Shown: in pieces, positions 1 through 10,666 of the stretch
Numbering within the stretch: the first letter of the stretch is position 1
Layout of the letters: every line of letters starts with the position of its first letter
Assembly (NCBI GenBank): GCA_014529385.2
Contig: CM043966.1
Span: 143,330,711-143,394,710 of the forward strand
DNA: 64,000 bases
Direction: 5' to 3'
Source of the DNA: Adiantum capillus-veneris
Taxonomy: Eukaryota > Streptophyta > Polypodiopsida > Polypodiales > Pteridaceae
The notes under the pieces: generated by a model
What the model saw: only the letters and a program-made list of their open reading frames with translations
Told to the model about the DNA's origin: nothing
The model's database searches: none
Translations under genes and position numbers: made by a program

Positions 1-1742
1 GTTTTACCTTGTTGTAATATTAAGCCCACAAATCAAATTTGGTAAGATTTGGATCATTGGATTGAAAATTGTGACCAAATTTGCAAAGTTAGTCTGCAGA
101 CAGAATACTGATGACCATTTGACCAAAAATTGTCCAAACTTGATGAAACTTGGCTAGAGACCTTAAGTTGAGTTCCTTAATAGATCTGTGTCAAGATTGG
201 GACAAAAACTTGCAAAAATTTAGCTGGAGTAAATAATCACGATTATTTACTCCAGCTACAAAATTTGACAATCTTGCACATTTGAGTATTACCACAAGGT
301 CAAGCATATCAAGTAGACTCCACAAATCAATTTTGGTGAAATTTGGATCACAAAATTCAGACTTAAGCCAGATTCTTGAAAACTGAGTCTGCGGACAGAA
401 AACTGTTGATAACTTGAACAAATCTTGTTCAAATTAAGTTCTAACTTGACTCAGAGGCTCAAAATAGATCATAAAAAGACTGTCCACTGAAATAGTTACA
501 AAAATTGTCCATTTTAGGTCAAAAGTAAATAATCGTGATCATTTACTTTTGGCTTAAAACTAATGAAGGTTGATACCAGAGACTCTATGCATGATTACAA
601 ACATCGTTTGTGAAGGCTCATAGAGTTTGGATCACAAAACAGGCCAAAAACTTGACAAAAGCTGAAATCTGTATTGATCGTGGAGAAATTCTGTCTGACT
701 TGATGAATCTTGTTCAAATTAAGTTTTAACTTGACTCAGAGGCTCAAAATAGATCATAAAAAGATTATCTAGTGAAAAAGTTGAAAAAATTCTCGATTTA
801 AGGTCAAAAGTAAATAATCACAATTATTTACTTTTGGCTCAAAACTGATGAAGGTTGATACCAGAGACTCTACGCATGATTACAAACATCTTTTGTGAAG
901 GCTGTTAGAGTTTGGATCACAAAACAGGCCAAAAACTTGACAAAAACTGAAATCTGTACTGATTGTCGAGAAATTTTGTCTGACTTGATGAATCTTGTTC
1001 AAATTAAGTTTTAACTTCACTCAGAGACTCAAAATAGATCATAAAAAGACTATCCAATGAAAAAGTTGAAAAAATTGTCCATTTTAGGTCAAAAGTAAAT
1101 AATCGTGATTATTTACTTTTGGCTCAAAACTGATCAAGGTTGATACTAGGAGACTCTATGCATGATTACAAACATCTTTTGTAAAGGCTCATAGAGTTTG
1201 GATCACAAAACATGCCAAAAACTTGACAAAAACTGATTGTTGAGAAATTGAGTGTGACTTGGTAAATGTTGTTCAAATTCAGTGAAACTTGACTCATAGG
1301 CTTATATTAATGTGTTAAACAAGTTACATGCTCAGTTGATCAAAATTATATAAAAAATTACCAAAAGTAAATATTGCAATTATTTACTTTTGAGGAGAAA
1401 AAAATTAAAACGAAATAAAAAAAATCCTTGAAGTAAATAATCGCAATTATTTACATTTGCTCCAAAATTGAGAAATTTTACACAATTGAATATACCACAG
1501 GGTCAAGCACATCAAGTAGACTCCACAACTCAACTTTGGTGAAATTTGGATCACAAAATTGAGACTTAAACCAGATTCTTGGAATTAGAGTCTACGGACA
1601 CTAAACAATTGATAACTTGGACAAATCTTAATCAAACTCAACCAAACTTGTCCAGAGACCACAACAAGGTAATTACTTGGCAAAACAAGCCTAAAAAGTG
1701 TAGAAATTGAGAAAAGTAAATAATCGGGATTATTTACTTTTG
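1..1742. repeat. ~285-bp tandem array with one palindrome per unit (retroelement leader)
   Basis: Diverged tandem units of about 285 bp. Each holds an AT-rich palindrome with arms close to AAAGTAAATAATC / GATTATTTACTTT around a 2-4 nt centre. Palindromes lie at 221-258 (18-bp perfect arms, TAGCTGGAGT outer part), 521-550 (one mismatch), 805-836, 1090-1121 (15-bp perfect arms), 1362-1392, about 1430-1457 and 1712-1741 (14-bp perfect arms). Centre spacings are about 296, 285, 285, 271, 65 and 284 bp. Text between them also repeats: the block after 551 recurs after 837 and 1121, and the block at 301-380 recurs at 1503-1582. The array continues off the left edge. It ends about 500 bp before a zinc-knuckle ORF on the + strand, so it is probably that element's untranslated leader (inference). 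Confidence 0.85.
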
Positions 1743-2248
1743 AGACCTAGAAACAAGATTTTGGACTTTCGAACTTGTATAGTGTTGGAACAACATAATA
1801 CAAGGCCACTGGCCAAGTCTGGGTTCCATCGGATCAAATTAATACATGATAACTCAGTTTTCAAGTTGCAGATTAGTCCTTTAGCTCCTTGCAAGGATAG
1901 AATTTGGAAATCTCAATTACTGACTCACTTCGCTCAGATCGAAGAACCAGGTTGCAGGCAAAGAATTGGGAGCTTGGCAAGAGCTGAATTCAAGTCAAGT
2001 GGAAAAACCGGATAACAATCTAATCTGCAGGTTAGGTTATTCAAGGCCTAGATTTTCATCATTTCCAAGGCTGCAATCAATTCTGACACTTTCGAGCTAG
2101 AGTTAATCAACTCTTGTGAGTCTAAGAGAAATCAACTACCAAAAGTACTTTGGCAAAAGCAGTCTTATCAAGCCCGAGCAGGAAAATTTTTTTCTAATTC
2201 AAATCAAAATCTGCTAGGGGACAATTTTTACAGAACCAGTCGCTCGAC

Positions 2249-3721
2249 ATGGACTCCTCTCGAGCTGACAGTTCAAGTACAACAGAGCAAGCTAGTAGTA
2301 GTGGTAACACAGGTACAAGTGCAACAGAGCAGATTTTATAGCTTTATGGCTACAATGGAGATTAAGTCTTGTATACAGATTCAAAAGGCCATAGATACTT
2401 GATGAACAACAAAAGCAGCATAGGAGCCAAGATCCTATTGATCAGAGTAAAACTAGATTGAGAGAACTCCAAAATGTTCACAGAGTTCAGTGGAGCCAAG
2501 TATTGCAAGCTCAAAGAGGAAGTGCAGATAGAGGTGCAAAAAATCAACCCAAGTGTTTATCTAGAAACCTGCACAAGTTTGCAAAGCATCCAGTTAGTGC
2601 ATATGCAAATAGGGTCATTGTACATGGATCACAGTGGTCAGATATATAGTCAAGAGCCATAATTGCAAGATCCAACAGATCAACCAATATAAGCTAGTAT
2701 AATTGGAGAATCAAGCCAAAGACGGTACAAAGGTCAAGACAGAGCATTCTACAACTTGTTGCTTAGTGTTCTAAAAGAAGATGCCGACAACTTGACATGC
2801 ATAGAAGCTGAAACTTCTCAGCTAGAGCTTGACATGACAGAGCCAGTTGAAATACCACTAGTCATGGCGTATTGCTCATATTGTGGATGAAAAGGTGGAC
2901 ATTTTGTTGAAGATTGTCCAAGAAATCCTGACAATAGGGGTACATCAAGTGCCAAGCAAGGCACAAAGCAAATTGGAAATGTGAATCTTGATGTAAGTGC
3001 ATCTAACTTGTCACTTTTAATGCAATTAGATGATTCTGCATTACCATTAGAAGCATCAGTGAAAGCAATGCAAATTCAAAATCAGCATAAAGATGCACAA
3101 GCACCTGAAAAGCTTAAAATTGATTCTTTGAACAACAAATTCTTGCATGAATTTAGTAAAGATGTCGAGATCTCACGAAAGGTTGAAAAGAATGTTAGGT
3201 TTGCAAATGATTTTGCATCCACTAACACAAGTGTGCAATCATTCACGAGTCTAAGGGACACATCAAACATAATGATGCTAGATTTGTATGGTACACATAC
3301 TTCATATGGACACTATGTAGACCAAAAAGGGAAACTGTACAAAAAAGATCAACTTGTGTTTGAACGGCCCACATACCAGCTCATAGAAGTACGTCCAATG
3401 ATAGATAAAAAAGGATGGTTCATTTCAGAGGAAAGAATATATTATAACCCATCCTCTCTAGAGCTAAAGGATATTACTCGAGTGAACCCAGAAATTTGTT
3501 TAGAGCCAAATTCTCCTCCATTAGAAATCAAGCTTCGATGTTGTGACCAAACGAGCATATACTTTGACCAAAATAGTCGTAGATATAGACGAGAGTCTAT
3601 CATCTATGATGCCTTGGGTCCTGAAACCACAGAAGCTCCTATCATAGGAGACCCATGGGATAGACAATATCAGGGCAAAGATAATGCTATCTATAGCTTT
3701 GGGCATTCAAGAAATCTATAA
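2249..3721 (+). pseudogene. Gag-like zinc-knuckle ORF with six in-frame stops and no frameshift
   Basis: One frame runs from ATG 2249 to the stop ending at 3721 (490 codons) and contains six stops: TAG 2339, TAA 2363, TGA 2459, TAA 2660, TAA 2690 and TGA 2888. I see no frameshift. A zinc-knuckle-like segment at 2870-2914 reads C-x2-C-x5-H-x4-C, with the last stop inside it; the usual spacing is x4, so this is a variant. Three segments share a pattern like Y-x-D-x-x-G/S-x-x-Y (near codons 40, 350 and 435). The last 246 codons (2981-3721) are open. The product was probably a retroelement Gag or nucleocapsid protein. I see no protease, RT or integrase, and the 3' LTR follows 47 bp downstream, which fits a Gag-only (TR-GAG-like) non-autonomous element. 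Confidence 0.6.
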
Positions 3722-3728
3722 ATAAATA

Positions 3729-3759
3729 CGTGCAAGAGGGAAATGCTCACTCTTGCACG
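3729..3759 (+). other. 10-bp perfect hairpin next to the polypurine tract
   Basis: CGTGCAAGAG (3729-3738) and CTCTTGCACG (3750-3759) are perfect inverted repeats around an 11-nt loop. The stem ends where the purine tract begins, just after the ORF stop. It may be a structured 3' UTR or RNA signal of the element (inference). Confidence 0.7.
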
Positions 3760-3767
3760 GGGGGAGA
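3759..3767 (+). other. Polypurine tract (plus-strand primer)
   Basis: The sequence GGGGGGAGA lies 1 bp before the TG that opens the LTR at 3769, the position of a polypurine tract just upstream of a 3' LTR. This sets the element on the + strand. Confidence 0.7.
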
Positions 3768-3768
3768 T

Positions 3769-4018
3769 TGCACCCAGTGTCTGCGTTCTTCTTCTCACCT
3801 CTCCTCTCTTCTCTCTCGAGTGCCGACGTAGCACTCCCTTCTAGGAGGTGCGCCTGCGCGTGCTCTTTCTCTCTCTTTCGCTCTACGTCTCTCACTGTTC
3901 GCGTATAGCTTCGATTACGAGTTCGTGGATGTTCCACGTATACAGTTTTGTTGATTTATGGCTTGCTATGTGCTATTTCGAGTATTTTGCAGGTCTTTCC
4001 GCGCTCCCGTTTGTAGCA
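3769..4018 (+). mobile_element. LTR, 250 bp (TG...CA)
   Basis: It starts TGCACCCAG directly after the polypurine tract and ends TTGTAGCA, one base before a tRNA-Met-type primer site. It therefore has both a 3'-LTR context (tract on the left) and a 5'-LTR context (primer site on the right). Either two elements share this LTR in tandem, or LTR recombination occurred. The interior is pyrimidine-rich (CTCTC blocks at 3795-3905), like an LTR R region. No second copy was seen in the window. Confidence 0.7.
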
Positions 4019-4019
4019 G

Positions 4020-4031
4020 TGGTATCAGAGC
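4020..4031 (+). other. Primer-binding site, initiator tRNA-Met type
   Basis: TGGTATCAGAGC matches the common plant LTR-retrotransposon primer site complementary to the 3' end of initiator tRNA-Met. It is one base after the LTR terminus. Confidence 0.85.
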
Positions 4032-4559
4032 ATAGGAAACGCTCCTCTCAACGCACACTTGATGGATAAACATAGATACAAAGATAAGTGCAAGTTATGA
4101 CCTGAATTTGCATAATTTTTCTTGAGAAGTTCTTTCATGTTTTGCTTAATTACCCATCATATTTACTAATTAGGCGTACATCTTGCCGCAAAAGAATATA
4201 GGCGTAAGATCAGTAGATCAAATATGTGCATGTAATTAAAAACTCCTTTGGTTGTTTAGAGATCTTCCATGTTAGTGTTAGAGGCGCATTCAATGATAAT
4301 AGTGTTATCAGGAAGCTACTTATAGTAAGCTAGATGGTAGCAAGTGAGGCGGGTTTTACCAAGACCAAGATGGATTAGAGAGAATCAGTAGGGTTAATAG
4401 TAAAATACTCATTGTTGAAAATGGGAAACCCCCCCAATACATACAAATTGAATCATTCAAAAAAAAAAAAATACGTTACATAATTTATATATATATATAT
4501 ATTTAACCCATATGACTGGAGCTCATCATCATCATCAGGGGCACCATCAATACCACTGA
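4032..4559. other. Untranslated leader, no gene seen
   Basis: AT-rich sequence after the primer site, with a poly-A run near 4454-4466 and a short (AT)n at 4487-4501. It is probably the leader of the element that follows the shared LTR. I see no coding sequence. Confidence 0.4.
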
Positions 4560-4935
4560 CACCCCAAGTCACCATCTATGCTCCTCCGTGGTGCTTCCTA
4601 TTGAAGTACCAGGCAGACCTTCCTTCATCAGCAGGCGGGTAGCTCGAGAAATGCGCATGCTTGCACCTGGAAAATCCGCCTTGTCTCCCCTTGTGCTGTC
4701 TCCGACTCTACGTATGATAAACTCTGCCTTGACCCAGCTGCAGGATCGTTTCGCTACAGAGGTTGGCAACTGCACGACTGCCCAACAGTAGCCGACAACG
4801 ATCGAGCACCTCGACCGTTCACTCACAGTTCTTGAATGAACGGTAGCACAGGAGTATCACGATTTGACTTATCGGCAGTTGGTTATGCTGCACTGCATGA
4901 AAAAGCAATCAATTCCCCCGGGGCTACAATAACTA
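4560..4935 (+). pseudogene. Gag-like N-terminal fragment with in-frame stops
   Basis: The frame through ATG 4588 encodes a proline/arginine-rich start (EVPGRPSFISRRV), then an apparent amphipathic coiled coil containing MINSALTQLQDRF, and after TAG 4789 the segment IEHLDRSLTVLE. Further stops follow a few dozen codons on. Position (about 550 bp after an LTR and primer site on the same strand) and composition suggest the N terminus of a retroelement Gag, broken before any zinc knuckle. The family is not recognised. Confidence 0.35.
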
Positions 4936-5153
4936 ACGTCTGCCAATCAACACAGTAACTAACGTCCTCCCATGCATCACTACGCTGCGCAGCCAATCCC
5001 CCACCAACCTTTGCGGCTCCAGCTTTCCCACCAACCACTCCATCTCTATCTCTCTCTCCGATCAACTATTGACTCTCTCTCTCAAGACTGCCGTTCTCTC
5101 TCTCCACACCAGTCGCCATCCACTGACCGCCACCCGATTGCCATGCGGTGCCC

Positions 5154-5316
<163 letters not shown>

Positions 5317-5443
5317 GATGACTGCCTGTCAATATGGAGCAGTAGCTCGCTGCCCTACGTCACAAGGACGCCACTTCTCCCAACTAGTGGGACACAACTG
5401 CAGTGGGGGTGTGAGGATATGTGCATGCACCCACCCACTGAAA

Positions 5444-5595
<152 letters not shown>

Positions 5596-5782
5596 GTCGG
5601 TAGCCACCCAACTCTCTCTCTGTCTCGCTGAAGCTCTGGCCGCCATGCTGAAGCGGTAGTTCACTACACAAAAGCACACAGTTGTGTGGACACTGTTTTT
5701 TCTTTAATCCCATGCCACACACACACACACACAGACACTAGCTGCCAGCATGCGATCTACTCAACAAACCAACCCACACTCC

Positions 5783-6579
<797 letters not shown>

Positions 6580-7380
6580 GCTGCTTACAGAGGTGGATGT
6601 TGCCAAAGCTCCTTCATGGCTTCTGTAATACTCACTGCTAGGCCGCTCGCTGCAGCGCCGTCTCGGGCATCCACGCTGATGATGGAAATTATTAAGTCTA
6701 TCCGGGCTTTAGCTTTAGTGTTGTTAAAATTTAGTATTTTATTGTCCTTCATTTTATTTTTTTTGAAACATTGGATGAGATCCATCAGAACTGGCTGAGT
6801 TTGATCCCATGGTCTTCTGAACATGAGTAATATAACACTTCAATTTTACTATGTCTCTTCCCCTCCCATTAGGACCCCTTACAACCACGGACATCGAGGA
6901 AGTTCTTGAAAAACCACAGGAAATACTTTCCCCGGAAGCCATACATCCACGGCATTAACGATGATGAAGATGATTTCATTCGACTTCAATCTAACGCTTT
7001 TCAACTTTTAGTTTTATTTTTTTTTTTCATTTTCGTTCCCAAGCATTGGTTTAAATCCACAAGAATTGTATCAATTCGCATCACAAGTAATTTTACCTTT
7101 TGAAGACATGTAATGTACCCTTTTATCTCACCTTGCTCTTCCTTTCTCCCTCTTCTTGCTCTCCCCGTATCACTACTGCAGAAATGGACATTGAAGACGC
7201 TCTTCAGTGATGACTGATGTACTACTTTCTGCGACGCCCATTGTCAAGCATTCTTAGGCATTGACCATGATGATGATCCTTTTAGTCTCATGTTTTTAAA
7301 CTCTTAGTTTTTACATATTTCTCTTTACTTCAGTTTAATTTTTTACCCATATCTTGGATTACATCCACGTTTGATCTCAT
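6580..7380. repeat. Diverged ~300-bp tandem repeats (three copies)
   Basis: Blocks starting near 6660, 6945 and 7255 share an order of elements: GATGATGA-type run, a stretch containing TTTTAGTTTT, T-rich tract, then a piece like ATTGG..ATCCA. A second shared block (GGACAT..GA.GAAG-like) precedes the second and third copies near 6890 and 7185. Identity is low, so the copies are old. Function not recognised. Confidence 0.45.
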
Positions 7381-7620
7381 TATTCTAAATGTATAGTCTC
7401 TACTCCCACACAGTCAAACATATCACTCTGTGAATGTCTCTCCTCGTGTTACCCCCACTCTAGCATAAACAACCTGAGGACTCTCATATCATTAATCAGT
7501 GGTCTCAATCACTAAATAGAAAATGCAAGTTCCCTCATATCTCATAGTATACGGGACGATGACATATGTGATGTTGCTTTCTCTTCGTCTCTACACCCTA
7601 GCCTCTACTCGTATCCCCCT

Positions 7621-7651
<31 letters not shown>

Positions 7652-8427
7652 AGAATTACATTGACGATATGCCCCATCAACGATTACAATGTGACTAGAT
7701 GATAATGTATGCAAAAAGTTGACTAGAATCATACTCGGGATATTGCCGAATCATACAAATTTGTCATAGGTAACAACACAAATTTAGGTAGCGAGTATTT
7801 AGAACACAATGCTGGAAACACAAACAATCAAGATTCATAAAGTAAACTTAAGCTCTAAACTCTGTATAACTGCCATATCCTCAGTGGATTCTATCACACT
7901 ATTTGCAAAAATTTATTTATTTTCTTTCTTTTTTTCTAAATCTTTAGATATTTATAGCAAGACTTGCATGATTTTGGGTACGTAGCACAATATTTAACCT
8001 TTGCGATTCCTAGCAATGCTATTCGCATTTTATTTTAAGTTGGTTAATATTAACACAAGTTAGTTCATGCTCATACTACTACTGCCAGCTTGCTCGGTGA
8101 CCCCTTTTCACAACTTCATCTAATTGTACCACGGCTATATTACATGCTCTTTTTGGAATTTCTTCTGTCAACCACGGTTGTCAAATGTCATGAATTCTTC
8201 ATTAGGGACTTGAAATTTGTAGGTCTTACCAAATTGTGACGATTTTATGATTTTCTCTCCTCTTCAAATGGCTCATTATTTAATGTACATTAGCACTGCT
8301 CAACCCCCATACCTTTATTCGGTTTATCGTCATTTACAGGAAATTAAAATTACTTGTCATGCTTGACCTTAATCAAATGATTCTTATAATAATCTTCACT
8401 TGTTTTTGTTACATTTCTCTAACTCAT
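7381..8427. other. No gene; contains a C29 homopolymer
   Basis: The only distinct structure is the poly-C run at 7621-7649. The rest is AT-rich unique sequence. Confidence 0.5.
7621..7649. repeat. Poly-C homopolymer (29 nt)
   Basis: Twenty-nine consecutive C after CCCCCT. The exact length may be unreliable in sequencing data. Confidence 0.9.
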
Positions 8428-9754
8428 TTAACACTAGGTTGGTAATGGGACACTTTTATGTCCTGTTAAGTGACCATTTTCCTTGAATTATGTCAAGAGT
8501 TTCAAAATGGATTTTGAGGTGATATCTATCTAGAAAGTTGTCTCATAAGCTGAAAAAAACTCGACATTTTTTTGGAATATCAATTCCATCTTTAACCTTG
8601 TCCTTGCACAACATTTCACAAACTAAACTGTGTGAAAAAACGGGTCCTGTTTTTGGCTTTTTTCAACTTTTTGCAACTATACCACTCTAGAATTCATGTT
8701 TGTGAGGTCTATAATGCTAGAGAACAATCTTTAGTAGTCCTCAACATGTCCTGATGCTTCTAGGGAGAAATAAATGTTAAAGTTGTAAGTTATGAACAAA
8801 TTACAAAAATTGTCAAATCCTGTTTTTTAGCCAAATTTAGCTCTTCTATGATTTTTTTGGTGGCTTTCATGATATCCAAATGAAATTTTGATTTTCTATG
8901 TCGCATATTGTAACATAAATCTAATATTCCTTGAGTTTTGGGGCACCTAATACCCTATTTTTCATAGTAGACAACGATGGTTGATTTTTTCAATTATAGA
9001 AGAAAACGAAACATTCTAGTATATCAAGTATAGCTTTTTCAATATTGTTAGTTTCTTGTGACAACTACATGCATTTTGTAGGTAGTAACCATATCTAGTC
9101 ATAAGGATCAAATTTGGCTAGATATTGAATAGTTCTATGGGATTCTACAACTCATAATGTTGAACCCAGATTTTTCATGTTTGCTGTATTCAGCACTTCA
9201 TCTTTGTCCCCAAGATTACCCTTGGTAAGAGATGTAATATTCTTTTAACATGCTCCATGGCTTCTTATGAACCTAAAGAACAATAGGGAACTAAGAAAAC
9301 ATGCATATATTATTTGTATTGAGCGTGGCTATAGAAACTTTGATGATAGGTTTGCAGAATGGTAAAAATTCAACTTTTTTGTACCTATTTCTTTTGGCAA
9401 AACAAAAAATAGTGAGTGAGAAGCAATCATATGTTCTAGTCACCAACCCATTGAAGTTAACTAGGGAATTTATCTCAAGTCCTACAAAAATCCCTAATCT
9501 TATTTTTATGCAACAAAACGTAAGAAATGATTGTTTGATGAAAATGTAATGGTCCATCAACTTTGGAGGCTTGGTGTGACCAAAAGATGAGAAATTTTAC
9601 AAGTTTCTTATTTTTTACATGTGTAGTAGGCCTTGAACTATAACCTCATGAAAGGATTTTACAAAATGAGTGGATCTACTATGGTTTTGGAGGTTTTTTT
9701 CAAAACCCTGAAAGGACACTTTTATGTCCTGTTAGGTTACCAACCTAGTGTTAA
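8428..9754. mobile_element. TTAA-flanked inverted-repeat DNA transposon, non-autonomous (element A)
   Basis: Left end TTAA (8428-8431) then CACTAGGTTGGTAA (8432-8445). Right end is the perfect 14-bp inverted copy (9737-9750) followed by TTAA (9751-9754). Inside both termini, in the same orientation, lies GGACACTTTTATGTCC (near 8449 and 9711), a 5-bp stem around CTTTTA. The 1319-bp body is AT-rich and encodes no recognisable transposase; the ~89-codon frame near 9291-9560 resembles nothing I know. TTAA target duplication with C-starting termini is typical of piggyBac-like transposons, so this may be a piggyBac-type MITE. A TA target (mariner-like) with longer termini cannot be excluded. A second element with the same design lies at 30919-31529. 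Confidence 0.6.
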
Positions 9755-10350
9755 GGATTCACAAAAACCGATGCAGACCACAATGCGAGGACGTCAGATA
9801 AGTCATCTTTTAATTTTATTTTGCAAATTCATTCTTACGGTTTCCGTACTAATCTTCTCACCATATTTTATCGAGTTTTATGATACCCCTTACTTTGTTA
9901 TTGATCCAATCTCTATCCTCACCTAAACCTTACTACCTCCTGCTTGATTATACTAACTCTGTCATACAAGATTGTGCCAAGCTCCTAGTTATGTTTACTG
10001 ATACCATTCCAAGAGACAACACAACTCTCTCGACATGCATAATCAAGTAACCACTCTGGATTCTGCTGGTATGTACCTCCAATACATCACTCCTCTTTTC
10101 TTTGCATTGTACTTAAGCTGAATACTCAAACACTGCCAAGATTATGCCCTCTAATTGAATTCAAAAGAATTTTTGTGAGATAATTTGTTGAGATGCTTTG
10201 GCCGTAAGCTATGCAGCTACTCATGTGAGCTACAGTACTCTGGGATAGTGCACAAAAATTTGTAAGTGCTTTGATATACTGCACTATGATGTCAAACATA
10301 GTAAATATTTTTTTCTCCCCTTTATGTCTTGCCTAGTCCATTGGTCACGC
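9755..10350. other. No gene seen
   Basis: Unique AT-rich sequence between element A and the hairpin array. I see no coding or structural signal. Confidence 0.4.
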
Positions 10351-10555
10351 ACACACAGATTCGCCGATCTAGGCAGTGTGTAGATACTCATCTTGGTGCA
10401 GATCCGCCGATTTAGGCAGCACAATAATAAACTTCAGAACTATGATTTTTAAACAATATCCAATGCAGATCCGCCGATTTAGGCAGCATTAGTGCAGATT
10501 CGCCGATTTAGGCAGCACACTTTATTGGTGTAGACTCGCCGGATGAGGCAACACC
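10351..10555. repeat. Array of five hairpins with a constant 19-nt core and covarying stems
   Basis: Five units share the 19-nt core AGATYCGCCGATTTAGGCA (cores at 10357-10375, 10400-10418, 10467-10485, 10496-10514 and 10532-10550; the first and fifth vary slightly). Each core is flanked by perfectly complementary arms whose sequence differs: ACACAC/GTGTGT, GTGC/GCAC, AATGC/GCATT, GTGC/GCAC and GGTGT/ACACC. Inside the core, GCC and GGC can form an inner 3-bp stem around a 6-nt loop. Pairing kept while sequence changes points to a conserved stem-loop. A TATA box follows 64 bp downstream on the + strand, so the array may be the upstream control region of a promoter, perhaps an LTR U3 (inference). 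Confidence 0.85.
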
Positions 10556-10618
10556 GATCACAAAATCATGCTGCAGTGGCTGGCCACCATTGTAACTGGT
10601 ATGATTTTGTTACCCGGG

Positions 10619-10625
10619 TATATAA
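10619..10625 (+). promoter_or_regulatory. TATA box
   Basis: TATATAA in the context CCCGGGTATATAATGAAAG. A pyrimidine-rich stretch with CTCTCTATTGTGTG follows about 70 bp on, as expected for a transcript start. The downstream + strand has no recognisable ORF, and the gag-like frame at 10667-11935 runs on the opposite strand. Confidence 0.45.
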
Positions 10626-10666
10626 TGAAAGTGATTTGGATTATACGCCCATCACTCTAGGGCTAT

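Noticed and set aside
2249-3721. Claim that the stops prove C-to-T mutation or RNA editing
   Set aside because: Every stop codon is one C-to-T step from a Gln or Arg codon, so convertibility alone is not evidence. Relatives or RNA data are needed.
7621-7649. Poly-C as a telomeric or replication signal
   Set aside because: A simple homopolymer with no associated structure; possibly an assembly or sequencing length artefact.
9291-9560. Transposase encoded by element A
   Set aside because: An 89-codon frame with no catalytic motif. Open frames exist on both strands of this AT-rich stretch.
10351-10555. CRISPR-like array (short repeats with differing flanks)
   Set aside because: Only five repeats, no uniform spacers, the differing flanks are complementary arms of hairpins, and the context is eukaryotic.
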